The notes under the pieces are model-generated. The model saw nothing but the letters and a program-made list of their open reading frames with translations, was not told where the DNA came from and made no database searches. A stretch of 27,878 bases of DNA, taken from the NCBI GenBank assembly GCA_902796455.1, contig CADBPH010000150.1, positions 1-27,878 on the forward strand. The letters run 5' to 3'. A program made the translations under genes and the position numbers. This document shows positions 14,888-23,327 of this stretch, one piece after another. Position 1 is the stretch's first letter; each line of letters begins with the position of its first letter. The DNA is from an uncultured Bacteroidia bacterium. Lineage in GTDB: Bacteria > Bacteroidota > Bacteroidia > Bacteroidales > UBA932.

Positions 14888-17727
14888 AGCGAGCGTTTGA
14901 TTTCCACAATCTGGAAGGCTTCGATGACATCGCCGTCTTTGATGTCATTGTATCCGGAGATTCCCAGACCGCATTCCATTCCGGCAATGACCTCTTTCGC
15001 ATCGTCCTTGCCCCGTTTGAGGGAGGACAGGTCGCCGGTATAGATGACAATGCCGTCGCGGATCAGCCGGACCTTGGCAGACTTGGTCAGCTTGCCTTCC
15101 TTGACCAGGCAGCCTGCGGTGGTGCCCACCTTGGAAATGTGGAAGGTCTGCTTGACGAAGGCGGTCGCGGTGACTTCCTCTTTCTTCTCCGGTTCCAGCA
15201 TGCCTTCGATACCGTCTTTGACTTCGTTGATGGCATCGTAGATGATGGAATAGAGACGGATTTCGATCCCTTCTTTTTCCGCCATGTTGCGGGCGTCTGT
15301 GGACGGGCGGACCTGGAAGCCGATGATGATGGCATCCGAAGCGGTCGCCAGCATGATATCGGACTCGGAGATGGCACCGACCGCCTTGTGGATGACGTTG
15401 ACGTGGATTTCTTCCGTGGAGAGTTTGATGAGCGAATCGGAGAGCGCCTCGACGGAGCCATCCACATCGCCCTTGACGATGATGTTGAGTTCCTTGAAGT
15501 TACCGATGGCAATCCGTCGTCCGATCTCCTCGAGGGTCATGTGCTTCTGGGTCTTGATGCCCTGGATCCGGAGCAGCTGCTCCCGTTTTCCGGCAATGGC
15601 CTTCGCCTCTTTCTCGTCGGTCATGATATTGAATTTCTCACCGGCGGACGGGGCTCCGTTCAGGCCGAGGACAGAGACAGGGGTGGACGGACCGGCTTCC
15701 TTGACCAGTTGTCCGCGCTCGTTCATCATGGCCTTGATACGGCCGTAGTACGATCCGCTGATCATCATGTCGCCCTTGTGGACGGTTCCGTTCTGGACCA
15801 GGATCGTTGCCAGGTAGCCGCGCCCCTTGTCGAGGGATGACTCGATGACGGCGCCGCTGCCGAGCCGGTCCGGATTGGCCTTGAGGTCCATCATGTCGGT
15901 CTCCAGCAGGACTTTTTCCAGCAGTTTGTCCACATTGATGCCTTTCTTGGCCGAAATCTCCTGGCTCTGGTATTTGCCGCCCCAGGCTTCGGTCAGGATG
16001 TTCATCTGGGAGAGTTGCTGGTATATCTTCTCCGGCTGTGCGCCGGGTTTGTCGATCTTGTTGATGGCAAAGACCATCGGGACGCCGGCCGCCTGGGCAT
16101 GGTTGATGGCCTCGACGGTCTGCGGCATCACGGCGTCGTCGGCCGCAATGATGATGATGGCCAGGTCGGTCAGCTGGGCGCCACGGGCACGCATGGCCGT
16201 AAAGGCCTCGTGTCCAGGCGTATCCAGGAAGGTGATCCGCCGCCCGGAGGGCAGGACGACATTGTAGGCGCCGATGTGCTGGGTGATGCCGCCGGCTTCA
16301 CCGGCGATCACATTCGTCTTGCGGATGTAGTCCAGCAGGGAGGTCTTTCCGTGGTCGACATGGCCCATGACCGTGATAATCGGCGGACGGGTCTGGAGCT
16401 TGGATTCATCATCCACCGTGTCGTCCTCGATTTCCTGGGTGAGTTCCGCCGTGACAAACTCGACTTTGTATCCGAATTCCTCGGCGACAAGGACCAGGGC
16501 CTCTGCGTCGAGGCGCTGGTTGATCGAAACCATGAGCCCGAGGTTCAGGCAGGCTCCGATGACCTTGTTGACGGGCGTGTTGTTCATCAGGGTCGCCAAG
16601 TCATTGACCGTGACGAATTCCGTGACCTTGAGGATCTTCTTTTCAGCGGCTTCCGCCTCCATCTCCTCTTGCATCTTCTGGGAAGCGAGTTCCCGCTTCT
16701 CTTTCCGATACTTGGCGCCGAAGTTGCTCTTCTTGCCTTCGTTCATCCGGGCGTAGGTCTCCTTGACCTGCTTCTGGATTTCCTTCTGCATTTCCTCTTC
16801 TTCGGCTTCCGTCATCGCCGGTTTGAAACGGTCCCGGTCGCGGCGGCGTCCCTTGCCGGAAGCCGCTTGTTCGCGGGCCTTCGCGGCATCGCCTCCGCGG
16901 GCTTTCTTGTCCGCAGGCTTCTTGCCGCCACGGTTGGCATCCTGGGTATTGTCAATCTTGTTGACGTCCACTTTCTGGCTGCCGCCCTTGGTGATGCGCT
17001 CGCGTTTCTTGCCTTTTCCGCGGGCGTCGAATTGGGACAGGTCCACTTTGCCGACAATCTTCAGGCCGGCAGCAGCCGGGGCTTCCACGGCGGGAGCCGG
17101 CGCTTTTTCTTCCGCAGGGGCGGGAAGGGGTTCTTCGGGCTGTTCCGGAGCCGGACTGGCAGGGGTTTCCTCGATGACCGGTGCAGGGGTCTCTTCCGCC
17201 GGGGTCGGTGCGGTAGGTTCGGGGATTTCCTCCGGTTCAGGGGTGGGAACGGCAGGTTCTTCTTCTTTAACTGGCTCGGGTTCAACAGGCTCCGGTTCGA
17301 CGGGCGCACTTTCCTTTACGGGCTCCGGTTCGGGTTCCTGGACGGGTGCTTCGATCACGGGCACCTCTTCCGGTGTTTCTTCGGGAGCGGGCGCGGGAGC
17401 CGGCGCTTCTTCTTTCTTGAGAGGAGCAGAAGCCAGGCTCGTACTCTTGATGATGGTTTCCCTCACCGGCTCGAAGTCATCTTCATCCTGCTGGCGCCGG
17501 GTGTTCTTCTCGATGATTTCCTTGAGCTTGATATCCACTTTTTCGGAATCCTGCTTGGCCTTGAGGTCTTCGCCGAATTTCTTCTCCAAGGCGGGGAGAT
17601 AGTCCTCGGATACCTTGGCGTTCGGGTTTAGATCCAATCCGGCCCCTTTTTCATTGAGAAAGTCCACCAGCGTCTGCAAGCCGATGTTGAATTTCCGTGT
17701 CAGTTTATTCAGTCTGATTTCTGCCAT
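14884..17727 (-). CDS. infB: Translation initiation factor IF-2
   Basis: 947 residues. The N-terminus ([20 protein letters not shown]) is the IF2_N domain, followed by a long low-complexity region rich in Glu, Pro and Ala (about 100-215) and a basic stretch. The G domain starts near residue 455 with [17 protein letters not shown], then [15 protein letters not shown] and NKID. Domains II, III and IV complete the factor, ending [14 protein letters not shown]-2 is a GTPase that brings fMet-tRNA to the 30S subunit and drives subunit joining. It is third in rimP-nusA-infB, 33 bases after nusA, the order conserved across bacteria. The stop codon overlaps that of the convergent DoxX-like gene. Confidence 0.98.
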   Translation of the reverse strand: MAEIRLNKLTRKFNIGLQTLVDFLNEKGAGLDLNPNAKVSEDYLPALEKKFGEDLKAKQDSEKVDIKLKEIIEKNTRRQQDEDDFEPVRETIIKSTSLASAPLKKEEAPAPAPAPEETPEEVPVIEAPVQEPEPEPVKESAPVEPEPVEPEPVKEEEPAVPTPEPEEIPEPTAPTPAEETPAPVIEETPASPAPEQPEEPLPAPAEEKAPAPAVEAPAAAGLKIVGKVDLSQFDARGKGKKRERITKGGSQKVDVNKIDNTQDANRGGKKPADKKARGGDAAKAREQAASGKGRRRDRDRFKPAMTEAEEEEMQKEIQKQVKETYARMNEGKKSNFGAKYRKEKRELASQKMQEEMEAEAAEKKILKVTEFVTVNDLATLMNNTPVNKVIGACLNLGLMVSINQRLDAEALVLVAEEFGYKVEFVTAELTQEIEDDTVDDESKLQTRPPIITVMGHVDHGKTSLLDYIRKTNVIAGEAGGITQHIGAYNVVLPSGRRITFLDTPGHEAFTAMRARGAQLTDLAIIIIAADDAVMPQTVEAINHAQAAGVPMVFAINKIDKPGAQPEKIYQQLSQMNILTEAWGGKYQSQEISAKKGINVDKLLEKVLLETDMMDLKANPDRLGSGAVIESSLDKGRGYLATILVQNGTVHKGDMMISGSYYGRIKAMMNERGQLVKEAGPSTPVSVLGLNGAPSAGEKFNIMTDEKEAKAIAGKREQLLRIQGIKTQKHMTLEEIGRRIAIGNFKELNIIVKGDVDGSVEALSDSLIKLSTEEIHVNVIHKAVGAISESDIMLATASDAIIIGFQVRPSTDARNMAEKEGIEIRLYSIIYDAINEVKDGIEGMLEPEKKEEVTATAFVKQTFHISKVGTTAGCLVKEGKLTKSAKVRLIRDGIVIYTGDLSSLKRGKDDAKEVIAGMECGLGISGYNDIKDGDVIEAFQIVEIKRSL

Positions 17728-17760
17728 ATAATAACCCCTTGTGTTAAGTTTCCGTTAAAA

Positions 17761-19023
17761 TTAGTCTTCGAATTCAGCCCGGAGGATGTCCATGACTTCC
17801 GTCACAGTCTCATCTTCGAGGTCAGCCCGTTTGGCGATATCCTCGGGGGAAAGGGCCAGGACGCTCTTCGCCGTGTCGCAGCCGATGGCCTGGAGGCGCT
17901 CGATGATCCACTCGTCGATTTCGTTGGTGAATTCGCTCAGGAGCACATCTTCTTCCTCGTCCATTTCTTCATTCTTCGGAAGTTCCCTCCAGACTTCGAT
18001 TTCCCGGTCTACGAGCATGCCGGCGAGCTTGATGTTGCAACCGCCTTTGCCGATGCCTTTTTTGACCTCATCCGGCTGCATGAATACCTTGATCTTGTCC
18101 TCGGGGCCGTTGCCCATGTCGATGGAGGAAATCTTTGCGGGATTCAGGGCGCGCTGGATGAGCAGCTGCGTATTGGCCGTCCACTGCAGGACGTCGATAT
18201 TCTCGTTGCGCAGTTCGCGGACGATGCCGATGATGCGGGAACCTTTCACGCCGATGCAGGCACCGATCGGGTCGATGCGGTCGTCATAGGATTCGACAGC
18301 CACTTTCGCCCGTTCTCCGGGGATGCGCACCACTTTCTTGATGGTGATCAGTCCGTCGTAGATTTCCGGGACTTCCTGCTCGAAAAGCTTGGTCAGGAAT
18401 TCGTCCGAGGTCCGGGAGAGGATGATGTAGGGCGTGGTATTGTTCTTCATCTCCACGCTCTTGATGATGGCGCGGACGGTGTCATTCTTCTTGAAATGTT
18501 CACCCGGAATCTGCTCGTTCTTGGGCAGGCGCAGCTCGTTTCCGTCCTCGTCCAGGATGAGCACTTCTTTCGCCCAGGTCTGGTAGACTTCTCCGGTGAA
18601 AATCTCGCCGATCTTGTCTGTGTACTTGTTGTACAGGTTGGCTTTTTCGATGTCCATGATGCGGCCCTGGAGGTTCTGCCGGATGTTCAGGATGCCACGG
18701 CGGCCGAAGTCCTTCAGTTCCACGCGGCGCGTGAAGGTCTCACCGAGTTCATAATCGTCTTCTCCCATTTTCTCGAGCTCTTCCAGGGAGATCTCCGTGT
18801 TCGGATTCTCGACCGTTTCGACAACTTCCAGGTTCTGGTAGATTTCACAGTCTCCTTTGTCCACGTTGATGATGACATCGAAGTTGTCGGCGGAGCCGAA
18901 CGTTTTCGTAAGCTGGGTGATGAAGACATCCTTGAGAACGCCCATCATCACGGGCCTGTCGATATGCTTTTCATCCTTGAAAAGCGAGAAGGCGGTTTTG
19001 AGGTCTATTTTTTCTGATTCCAT
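17761..19023 (-). CDS. nusA: Transcription termination/antitermination factor NusA
   Basis: 420 residues. The N-terminal RNA polymerase-binding domain spans ~1-130, an S1 domain follows (about 135-205, including GEIFTGEVYQTW), then two KH domains with GACIGVKGSRI and KKGIGKGGCNIKLAG. The C-terminal ~70 residues are acidic and contain a helix-hairpin-helix-like segment (IERLQAIGCDTAKSVLALSPEDIA). NusA modulates pausing, intrinsic termination and antitermination. The length fits the short Bacteroidetes form, without the full duplicated acidic repeats of E. coli. It lies between rimP (20 bases upstream) and infB. NusA control of its own operon is known in E. coli and is relevant to the leader hairpin described here. 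Confidence 0.97.
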   Translation of the reverse strand: MESEKIDLKTAFSLFKDEKHIDRPVMMGVLKDVFITQLTKTFGSADNFDVIINVDKGDCEIYQNLEVVETVENPNTEISLEELEKMGEDDYELGETFTRRVELKDFGRRGILNIRQNLQGRIMDIEKANLYNKYTDKIGEIFTGEVYQTWAKEVLILDEDGNELRLPKNEQIPGEHFKKNDTVRAIIKSVEMKNNTTPYIILSRTSDEFLTKLFEQEVPEIYDGLITIKKVVRIPGERAKVAVESYDDRIDPIGACIGVKGSRIIGIVRELRNENIDVLQWTANTQLLIQRALNPAKISSIDMGNGPEDKIKVFMQPDEVKKGIGKGGCNIKLAGMLVDREIEVWRELPKNEEMDEEEDVLLSEFTNEIDEWIIERLQAIGCDTAKSVLALSPEDIAKRADLEDETVTEVMDILRAEFED

Positions 19024-19043
19024 TGTTATGAAGTATGCTATTA

Positions 19044-19511
19044 TTATTCAAAATCAATATGCGGCGTCACGGAGTTGATCCCCTCGAGCGGGAAGCGGTC
19101 CTCATGGGCGACGTCCACCTTTTTTTTCTTCCCTTCCACGGCCTCGCGGGCGGTATAGGCCAGCGTAATGCTCTCTTCGTCCGCCGCCGTCAGGGTCCCC
19201 AGGAGCTTCCGTCCTCCTTTGAAACGGACCTCCACTTGCGTGCCTACCGCCTTGAGGAATTGCTTGAGAACCTTGAAAGGCTGGTCCAGGCCGGCGGAGG
19301 TGACCGTCAGGGAATAGTCTTCCACTTCGCGGTCGAAGATCTCCTGGAAGGTCCGGCTGAGGCTGACGCAGTCTTCCATGTCCACGGTTCCGTTTTCCGA
19401 CTCGATGGTCAGCACGATGTCATCGTCGGCACCGACGGTGACATCGACAAGGAAGCATCCCCGGTCTTTTACGGGTGCTTCCATGGCATTCCTGATGGTT
19501 TTCTCGTCCAT
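19044..19511 (-). CDS. rimP: Ribosome maturation factor RimP
   Basis: 155 residues, the usual family length. The N-terminal alpha/beta domain carries FLVDVTVGADDDIVLTIE and the SLSRTFQEIFDREVEDYSL motif; the C-terminal SH3-like domain carries VTSAGLDQPFKV and the KGGRKLLGTLTAADEESITL pattern. RimP helps the 30S subunit mature. The start is the ATG at 19509-19511, preceded by AAAGGAAAAC, a plausible ribosome binding site that could pair with an upstream CTTTC. It is the first gene of the rimP-nusA-infB operon. Confidence 0.95.
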   Translation of the reverse strand: MDEKTIRNAMEAPVKDRGCFLVDVTVGADDDIVLTIESENGTVDMEDCVSLSRTFQEIFDREVEDYSLTVTSAGLDQPFKVLKQFLKAVGTQVEVRFKGGRKLLGTLTAADEESITLAYTAREAVEGKKKKVDVAHEDRFPLEGINSVTPHIDFE

Positions 19512-19549
19512 GTTTTCCTTTCTTTTCGGAAAGCCCGGGAGGGGCTGTC

Positions 19550-19589
19550 AAAAAAGAAGATAGGAGACACCGTCGTCCCCTATCTCTTC
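19550..19589 (-). promoter_or_regulatory. Terminator-like hairpin (possible attenuator) in the rimP-nusA-infB leader
   Basis: On the minus strand, the 5' arm at 19589-19575 (GAAGA, bulge GA, TAGGGGAC) pairs with the 3' arm at 19568-19556 (GTCTCCTATCTTC): 13 pairs including one G-U, with a six-base loop. Six T residues follow directly (19555-19550). This is the form of an intrinsic terminator, yet it lies between the predicted promoter and rimP, with no minus-strand gene upstream to terminate. Confidence 0.65.
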
Positions 19590-19598
19590 TCACGTTTG

Positions 19599-19606
19599 CA
19601 AAGGTA
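19599..19606 (-). promoter_or_regulatory. -7 element for rimP-nusA-infB
   Basis: Minus strand reads TACCTTTG, a full TAnnTTTG match. Transcription would start near 19593, just before the leader hairpin, about 80 bases upstream of rimP. The -33 region is T-rich, without a clear TTTG. Confidence 0.5.
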
Positions 19607-19736
19607 AGGATTTTTTCAGGAAATAAAAAAAAATCTTCCTTTTTGCCCCCGTGCAGGGACAATTCCGGTACTTTCCGGCCGGGTGGTCCGGGATTTGATA
19701 GGATGATTTCTTCGGATATTTTTTAGAATTGAAGGA

Positions 19737-19758
19737 TTTGTGCTTATTTTTGCACAAA
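19737..19758 (+). promoter_or_regulatory. lpxD promoter -7 element inside a 7-bp palindrome
   Basis: TATTTTTG at 19745-19752 matches TAnnTTTG and lies 20 bases before the lpxD start. It is framed by TTTGTGC (19737-19743) and GCACAAA (19752-19758), a perfect inverted repeat with an 8-base centre. The arrangement is operator-like. Confidence 0.5.
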
Positions 19759-19772
19759 AATTAAACGATAAG

Positions 19773-20798
19773 ATGGAATTTTCCGCTAAACAGTTGGCTC
19801 AGGTGCTGAAGGGGACGGTTGATGGGGATCCGCAGGCCAAGGTGACAGATTTTGCGAAGATCGAACATGGCAAACCGGGACAACTGTGTTTCTATGCCAA
19901 TCCCAAGTACGAAAAATACGTGTATACTTGCCGGGCAAGTGTCCTGTTGGTGAACAAGGATTTCCAGCCCAAGCAGCCGGTGACTCCCACGCTGGTCCGC
20001 GTGGAAAATGCCTATTCGGCCCTGGCGGACCTGCTGAAGTACGTCTCTGCGCAGCGCCGGACCGACCGGCGGCACCGGGGTTTCCGCTCGTCCTGGTTCC
20101 TGACGACCAAATTCGGAAAGAAGGTGTATCTGGGAAGCCATTCCTATGTGGGCCATCATGCTGAAATCGGGGATTATACGAAGATTTACGAGAATGTTTA
20201 TGTCGGTGACAACACCAAGATCGGCAAGCATTGCATCATCTATCCTGGCGTCTGCATTTATCCGGGCATGGTCATCGGCGACAATGTGATTATCCATTCG
20301 AATGCCGTGATCGGTTCCGACGGCTTCGGCAATGCGCCGCAGGCGGACGGTACCTGGGAGAAGATCGAGCACATCGGGAATGTGATCATCGGGGACAATG
20401 TGGAAATCGGCGCCTGTACGACAATCGACCGCTCGGAAATGGAGTCTACGATCATCGGCAACGGGGTGAAGATCGACAACTTATGCCAGATTGCGCACAA
20501 TGTGCAGATCGGGGACAATACGGTCATGGCCGCCCAATGCGGGATCGCCGGGTCGACCAAGATCGGGAAGAATTGCATCCTTGCCGGGCAGGTCGGCATC
20601 GTCGGCCACCTGACCATTGCAGACAATACCACCGTCGCCGCCCAGGCGGGCGTCATCGGGAATGTGCGGGAGTCCGGCCAGGTCCTGTTGGGATCCCCGG
20701 CCATCCCGTCCCGGAATTTCATGCGCAGTTATGCCATCTTCAAGCGTCAGGGACAGGCAGTTCCTTCGCAGGGAAAAGGAGATGATGCCGGCAAGTAA
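19773..20798 (+). CDS. lpxD: UDP-3-O-acylglucosamine N-acyltransferase
   Basis: 341 residues from the ATG at 19773 ([12 protein letters not shown]); 11 more codons are open upstream, but they cover the promoter. The N-terminal uridine-binding domain (~1-100) is followed by a left-handed beta-helix of hexapeptide repeats (about 115-320, for example [17 protein letters not shown]). Catalytic His242 is in [13 protein letters not shown]. LpxD adds the second acyl chain, at the 2-amino group, in lipid A synthesis, using acyl-ACP. The segment joining the two domains (~95-113) is unusually Arg-rich but stays in frame. The lpxC gene follows after a 52-base gap that holds its own promoter. Confidence 0.96.
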   Translation: MEFSAKQLAQVLKGTVDGDPQAKVTDFAKIEHGKPGQLCFYANPKYEKYVYTCRASVLLVNKDFQPKQPVTPTLVRVENAYSALADLLKYVSAQRRTDRRHRGFRSSWFLTTKFGKKVYLGSHSYVGHHAEIGDYTKIYENVYVGDNTKIGKHCIIYPGVCIYPGMVIGDNVIIHSNAVIGSDGFGNAPQADGTWEKIEHIGNVIIGDNVEIGACTTIDRSEMESTIIGNGVKIDNLCQIAHNVQIGDNTVMAAQCGIAGSTKIGKNCILAGQVGIVGHLTIADNTTVAAQAGVIGNVRESGQVLLGSPAIPSRNFMRSYAIFKRQGQAVPSQGKGDDAGK

Positions 20799-20828
20799 TT
20801 GCCCTTCCGGAAAAAAGTGCTATCTTTG
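20799..20828 (+). promoter_or_regulatory. Promoter for lpxC-lpxA-wbqC
   Basis: TTG at 20799-20801 (-33), a 19-base spacer and TATCTTTG at 20821-20828 (-7, full match), 22 bases before the lpxC start codon. It allows expression apart from lpxD. Confidence 0.65.
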
Positions 20829-20850
20829 CCGCTCTTGATAAACGACAAAT

Positions 20851-21783
20851 ATGACAGACATGCTGCAGCAGACACTGAGTAACACCTACAAATTCGAAGG
20901 CAAGGGCCTGCATACCGGCAAGTGGGCGACGATGACGATTGCCCCGGCTCCGGTGGATACCGGAATTGTCTTCCGCCGGATGGACCTTCCGGGGACCCCC
21001 TGCATCGAAGCGGTCGCTGCCCATGTCAGCAATACGGCCCGGAGTACGACGATCTCCAAGGACGGGGTATCGGTTTCGACGATCGAGCATGTGATGAGCG
21101 CGCTGACGGGGATGGGCATTGATAATGCCTTTGTGGAGATTGAGGGAGAGGAGGTTCCGATCCTGGACGGAAGTGCCCGCTATTATGCCGAAGCCTTTTC
21201 TTCGGATGCGCTGGTACGGCAGGGGCAGCCCCGCCGCCTGGTAGAATTGCCCGAGGAAGTGTCAGTGGAGGACGAGAAGACCGGTGCATGGGTCAGAATC
21301 TCGCCGTCGTCTACCTTCTCTTATGATGTGACAACGGATTTCGGTTCCCGGGTGCTGGGTGTCCAGACAGCCCGGTGGGATGCGGGTGTGGATTATGCCC
21401 GTGAAATCGCCGTTTGCCGGACGTTTGTCTTTTTCCATGAAATCGAATACCTGTTCGCCAATAACCTGATCAAGGGCGGGGATGTGGACAATGCCATCGT
21501 GATTGTCGAGCATCCCGTTTCCCGGGAGACCTTGGACCGGATGTCCAGCCTGTTCGGACATCCTTCCCTGGAGGTGACCGGACAGGGCTATCTGAATAAT
21601 CTCCAGCTCCATTTCAACAACGAGTGCGGCCGGCACAAATTGCTGGATCTGATCGGAGACCTCCGCCTGGCCGGCGGTTTCCTGTCTGCCCGCGTGACGG
21701 CGTACAAGCCCGGTCACCGGCTCAATACCCTGGCAGCCAAGGCTGTAGCTGAGGTGCTGGAAAAGAATACGATCAAAGTCTGA
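20851..21783 (+). CDS. lpxC: UDP-3-O-acyl-GlcNAc deacetylase (stand-alone LpxC)
   Basis: 310 residues, covering the LpxC fold only. Zinc ligands are His80 (STIEHVMSAL), His262 and Asp266 (RHKLLDLIGD). The catalytic Glu is at 79 and the conserved late His at 289 (PGHRLN). The inserted segment LEVTGQGYLNNLQLHFNNE is typical of Bacteroidetes LpxC. In this phylum LpxC is commonly fused to a FabZ dehydratase domain (about 460 residues in all); here the protein stops at the LpxC boundary, and lpxA begins 5 bases later, so no FabZ remnant exists. The enzyme performs the committed step of lipid A synthesis in the cytoplasm. ATGs at 20851 and 20860 are both possible starts. Confidence 0.96.
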   Translation: MTDMLQQTLSNTYKFEGKGLHTGKWATMTIAPAPVDTGIVFRRMDLPGTPCIEAVAAHVSNTARSTTISKDGVSVSTIEHVMSALTGMGIDNAFVEIEGEEVPILDGSARYYAEAFSSDALVRQGQPRRLVELPEEVSVEDEKTGAWVRISPSSTFSYDVTTDFGSRVLGVQTARWDAGVDYAREIAVCRTFVFFHEIEYLFANNLIKGGDVDNAIVIVEHPVSRETLDRMSSLFGHPSLEVTGQGYLNNLQLHFNNECGRHKLLDLIGDLRLAGGFLSARVTAYKPGHRLNTLAAKAVAEVLEKNTIKV

Positions 21784-21788
21784 ACAAT

Positions 21789-22601
21789 ATGAATAAGATT
21801 CATCCGCTCGCTTCCGTAAGCCCGAATGCCGTTCTCGGCGACAATATCGAGATCGGCCCGTATGCTTTTATCGACGACGATGTCAAGATCGGGGACGGCT
21901 GCAAGATCCATCCCCATGCCGTCATTTATAATTATGTCACCCTCGGTACGGAGTGCGAGGTGTTTCCCGGAGCCGTAATCGGTGCCATTCCGCAAGACCT
22001 GAAATTCGACGGGGAAGTGACGTATGTGGAAATCGGAAACCACGTGACCATCCGGGAGTGCGCTACCATCAACCGGGGTACCCGGGCCAGCGGCAAGGGT
22101 GTCACCCGGGTCGGTGACAACACGCTGGTCATGTCCTATGTCCATATCGCCCATGACTGCAATGTCGGAAGTCACTGTATTCTGGTTAGTTATGTCGGTA
22201 TCGCCGGGGAAACGGATGTCGAGGACTGGGCGATCCTGGGCGGCGGCGCGAAAGCGCATCAGTTCTCCCGGATCGGCTGCCACGCGATGGTCGGCGGGAC
22301 GGCGAAGATCAACAAGGACATCCCTCCGTTCTCGCTGTGCGGCCGGGAGCCGATCAGCTTCGCCGGTGTGAACATCGTCGGACTCCGCCGCCGCGGATTC
22401 TCCTCCGATGTGATCCGGAACATCAAGGATATTTACGATACGATTTATTATCAGGGATATAACATCTCTGACGGATGTGCCAAAGTGGAAGCCGGTTTCC
22501 CGCAGTCTTCCGAGCGGGATATCATCCTGAATTTCATCCGGAATTCCAAGCGCGGCATTGTCCGGGCCAGTGACTATCACGAAAAAGGATCGATCGATTA
22601 A
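21789..22601 (+). CDS. lpxA: UDP-GlcNAc acyltransferase
   Basis: 270 residues. Residues ~1-190 form the left-handed beta-helix (HPLASVSPNAVLGDNIEIGP and later hexapeptides); the helical C-terminus follows. Catalytic His122 lies in YVHIAHDCNVG, equivalent to His125 of E. coli. LpxA transfers a 3-hydroxyacyl chain from ACP to UDP-GlcNAc, the first reaction of lipid A synthesis; the product is deacetylated by LpxC, encoded just upstream, and then acylated by LpxD. Spacing to lpxC is 5 bases, and wbqC starts on the base after the stop codon. Length is normal. Confidence 0.97.
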   Translation: MNKIHPLASVSPNAVLGDNIEIGPYAFIDDDVKIGDGCKIHPHAVIYNYVTLGTECEVFPGAVIGAIPQDLKFDGEVTYVEIGNHVTIRECATINRGTRASGKGVTRVGDNTLVMSYVHIAHDCNVGSHCILVSYVGIAGETDVEDWAILGGGAKAHQFSRIGCHAMVGGTAKINKDIPPFSLCGREPISFAGVNIVGLRRRGFSSDVIRNIKDIYDTIYYQGYNISDGCAKVEAGFPQSSERDIILNFIRNSKRGIVRASDYHEKGSID

Positions 22602-23258
22602 GTGATTTTTTCAACGGCATATTGCCCGCCGGTGTCCTGGTTTGCGGCACTTGCGCAAGGAATTACCCTGTCGGAAGGCAGGGTAATTCCTTGTCAGGCG
22701 TATCTGGAGGCTTGTGAGAACTACCAGAAGCAGTCCTGGCGGAACCGGTGCCGGATCTTTTCGTCGCAGGGCGTGGAGAATCTTCTGGTTCCCGTGGTCC
22801 ACGAGGGCGGGACGCACTCGCTTCCGATTACCCGGATCCGTGTGGATTATTCGACTCCCTGGGTAGTGCGGACGCAGCGGGCGATCACTTCGGCCTACCG
22901 CAGTTCCGCTTTTTTCGAATACTACATGGATCCTTTCTTCGCCATCCTGGACAGCCATCCCGAGACCCTGTGGGAACTCAACCTGACCCTGATCCGCTTT
23001 TTCCTGGATAAGATGGGGCTGCCCGTTTCCCTGGTCCCGACGGAGAAGTTTGTCCTTCCGGGATCAGGAGTCTGCGGCCGGGATTACAGGGAAGCGATCC
23101 ATCCCAAGCGTCCGAATGCCATCCTGGCGGAGCTGCAACTGGAAAAGCCCTATTTCCAGGTGTTTTCCGGGAAATATGGCTTTCAGTCCGATCTGTCCGT
23201 CATGGACCTGCTTTTCAATGAAGGACCGGACAGTATCCTGTTCCTGAAAAAGCAATAA
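22602..23258 (+). CDS. WbqC-like family protein
   Basis: 218 residues from a GTG directly after the lpxA stop; the N-terminal MIFSTAYCPPVSWFAAL fits the family start. The hallmark ENYQKQSWRNRCRIFS (near 38-53) and LLVPVVHEGG are diagnostic of WbqC (PF08889). Further conserved parts are WVVRTQRAITSAYRSSAFFEYY and a C-terminal QVFSGKYGFQSDLSVMDLLFNEG. WbqC members occur in O-antigen and other glycan clusters, and their biochemical role is uncertain. Compared with the family as I recall it, about ten extra residues lie between FAALA and ENYQKQ, and they are encoded by a perfect inverted repeat. It is the last gene of the lpxC unit. Confidence 0.88.
   Translation: MIFSTAYCPPVSWFAALAQGITLSEGRVIPCQAYLEACENYQKQSWRNRCRIFSSQGVENLLVPVVHEGGTHSLPITRIRVDYSTPWVVRTQRAITSAYRSSAFFEYYMDPFFAILDSHPETLWELNLTLIRFFLDKMGLPVSLVPTEKFVLPGSGVCGRDYREAIHPKRPNAILAELQLEKPYFQVFSGKYGFQSDLSVMDLLFNEGPDSILFLKKQ
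22656..22693. repeat. Perfect 15-bp inverted repeat inside wbqC
   Basis: CAAGGAATTACCCTG (22656-22670), an 8-base loop (TCGGAAGG), then CAGGGTAATTCCTTG (22679-22693), with no mismatch. It encodes QGITLSEGRVIPC in frame. No U-run follows on either strand, so it is not a standard terminator. Confidence 0.95.
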
Positions 23259-23270
23259 AGGCCCTTCACG

Positions 23271-23310
23271 ACAAAAAACAAGAGGCTGACTAAAATTTTT
23301 AGTCAGCCTC
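23271..23310 (-). terminator. Intrinsic terminator of the FadL-like gene (bidirectional stem)
   Basis: A perfect 14-bp inverted repeat: GAGGCTGACTAAAA (23282-23295), one T, TTTTAGTCAGCCTC (23297-23310). On the minus strand it is followed by TTGTTTTTTG (23281-23272), a good U-run, 18 bases after the FadL-like stop. On the plus strand it follows wbqC with only CTTTG after the stem, so it may act weakly in that direction too. Confidence 0.9.
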
Positions 23311-23327
23311 CTTTGTATAGAAACTTT

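Noticed and set aside
20055..20115. Arg-rich segment of LpxD (residues ~95-113) suspected of being a double frameshift
   Set aside because: Neither alternative frame gives a better match to the family, and the sequence rejoins the hexapeptide repeats (KFGKKVYLG) in the same frame.
23259..23327. tRNA or small RNA gene between wbqC and the FadL-like gene
   Set aside because: The gap is accounted for by a perfect terminator stem; no cloverleaf or promoter is seen. The other intergenic gaps were also read for tRNAs without success.
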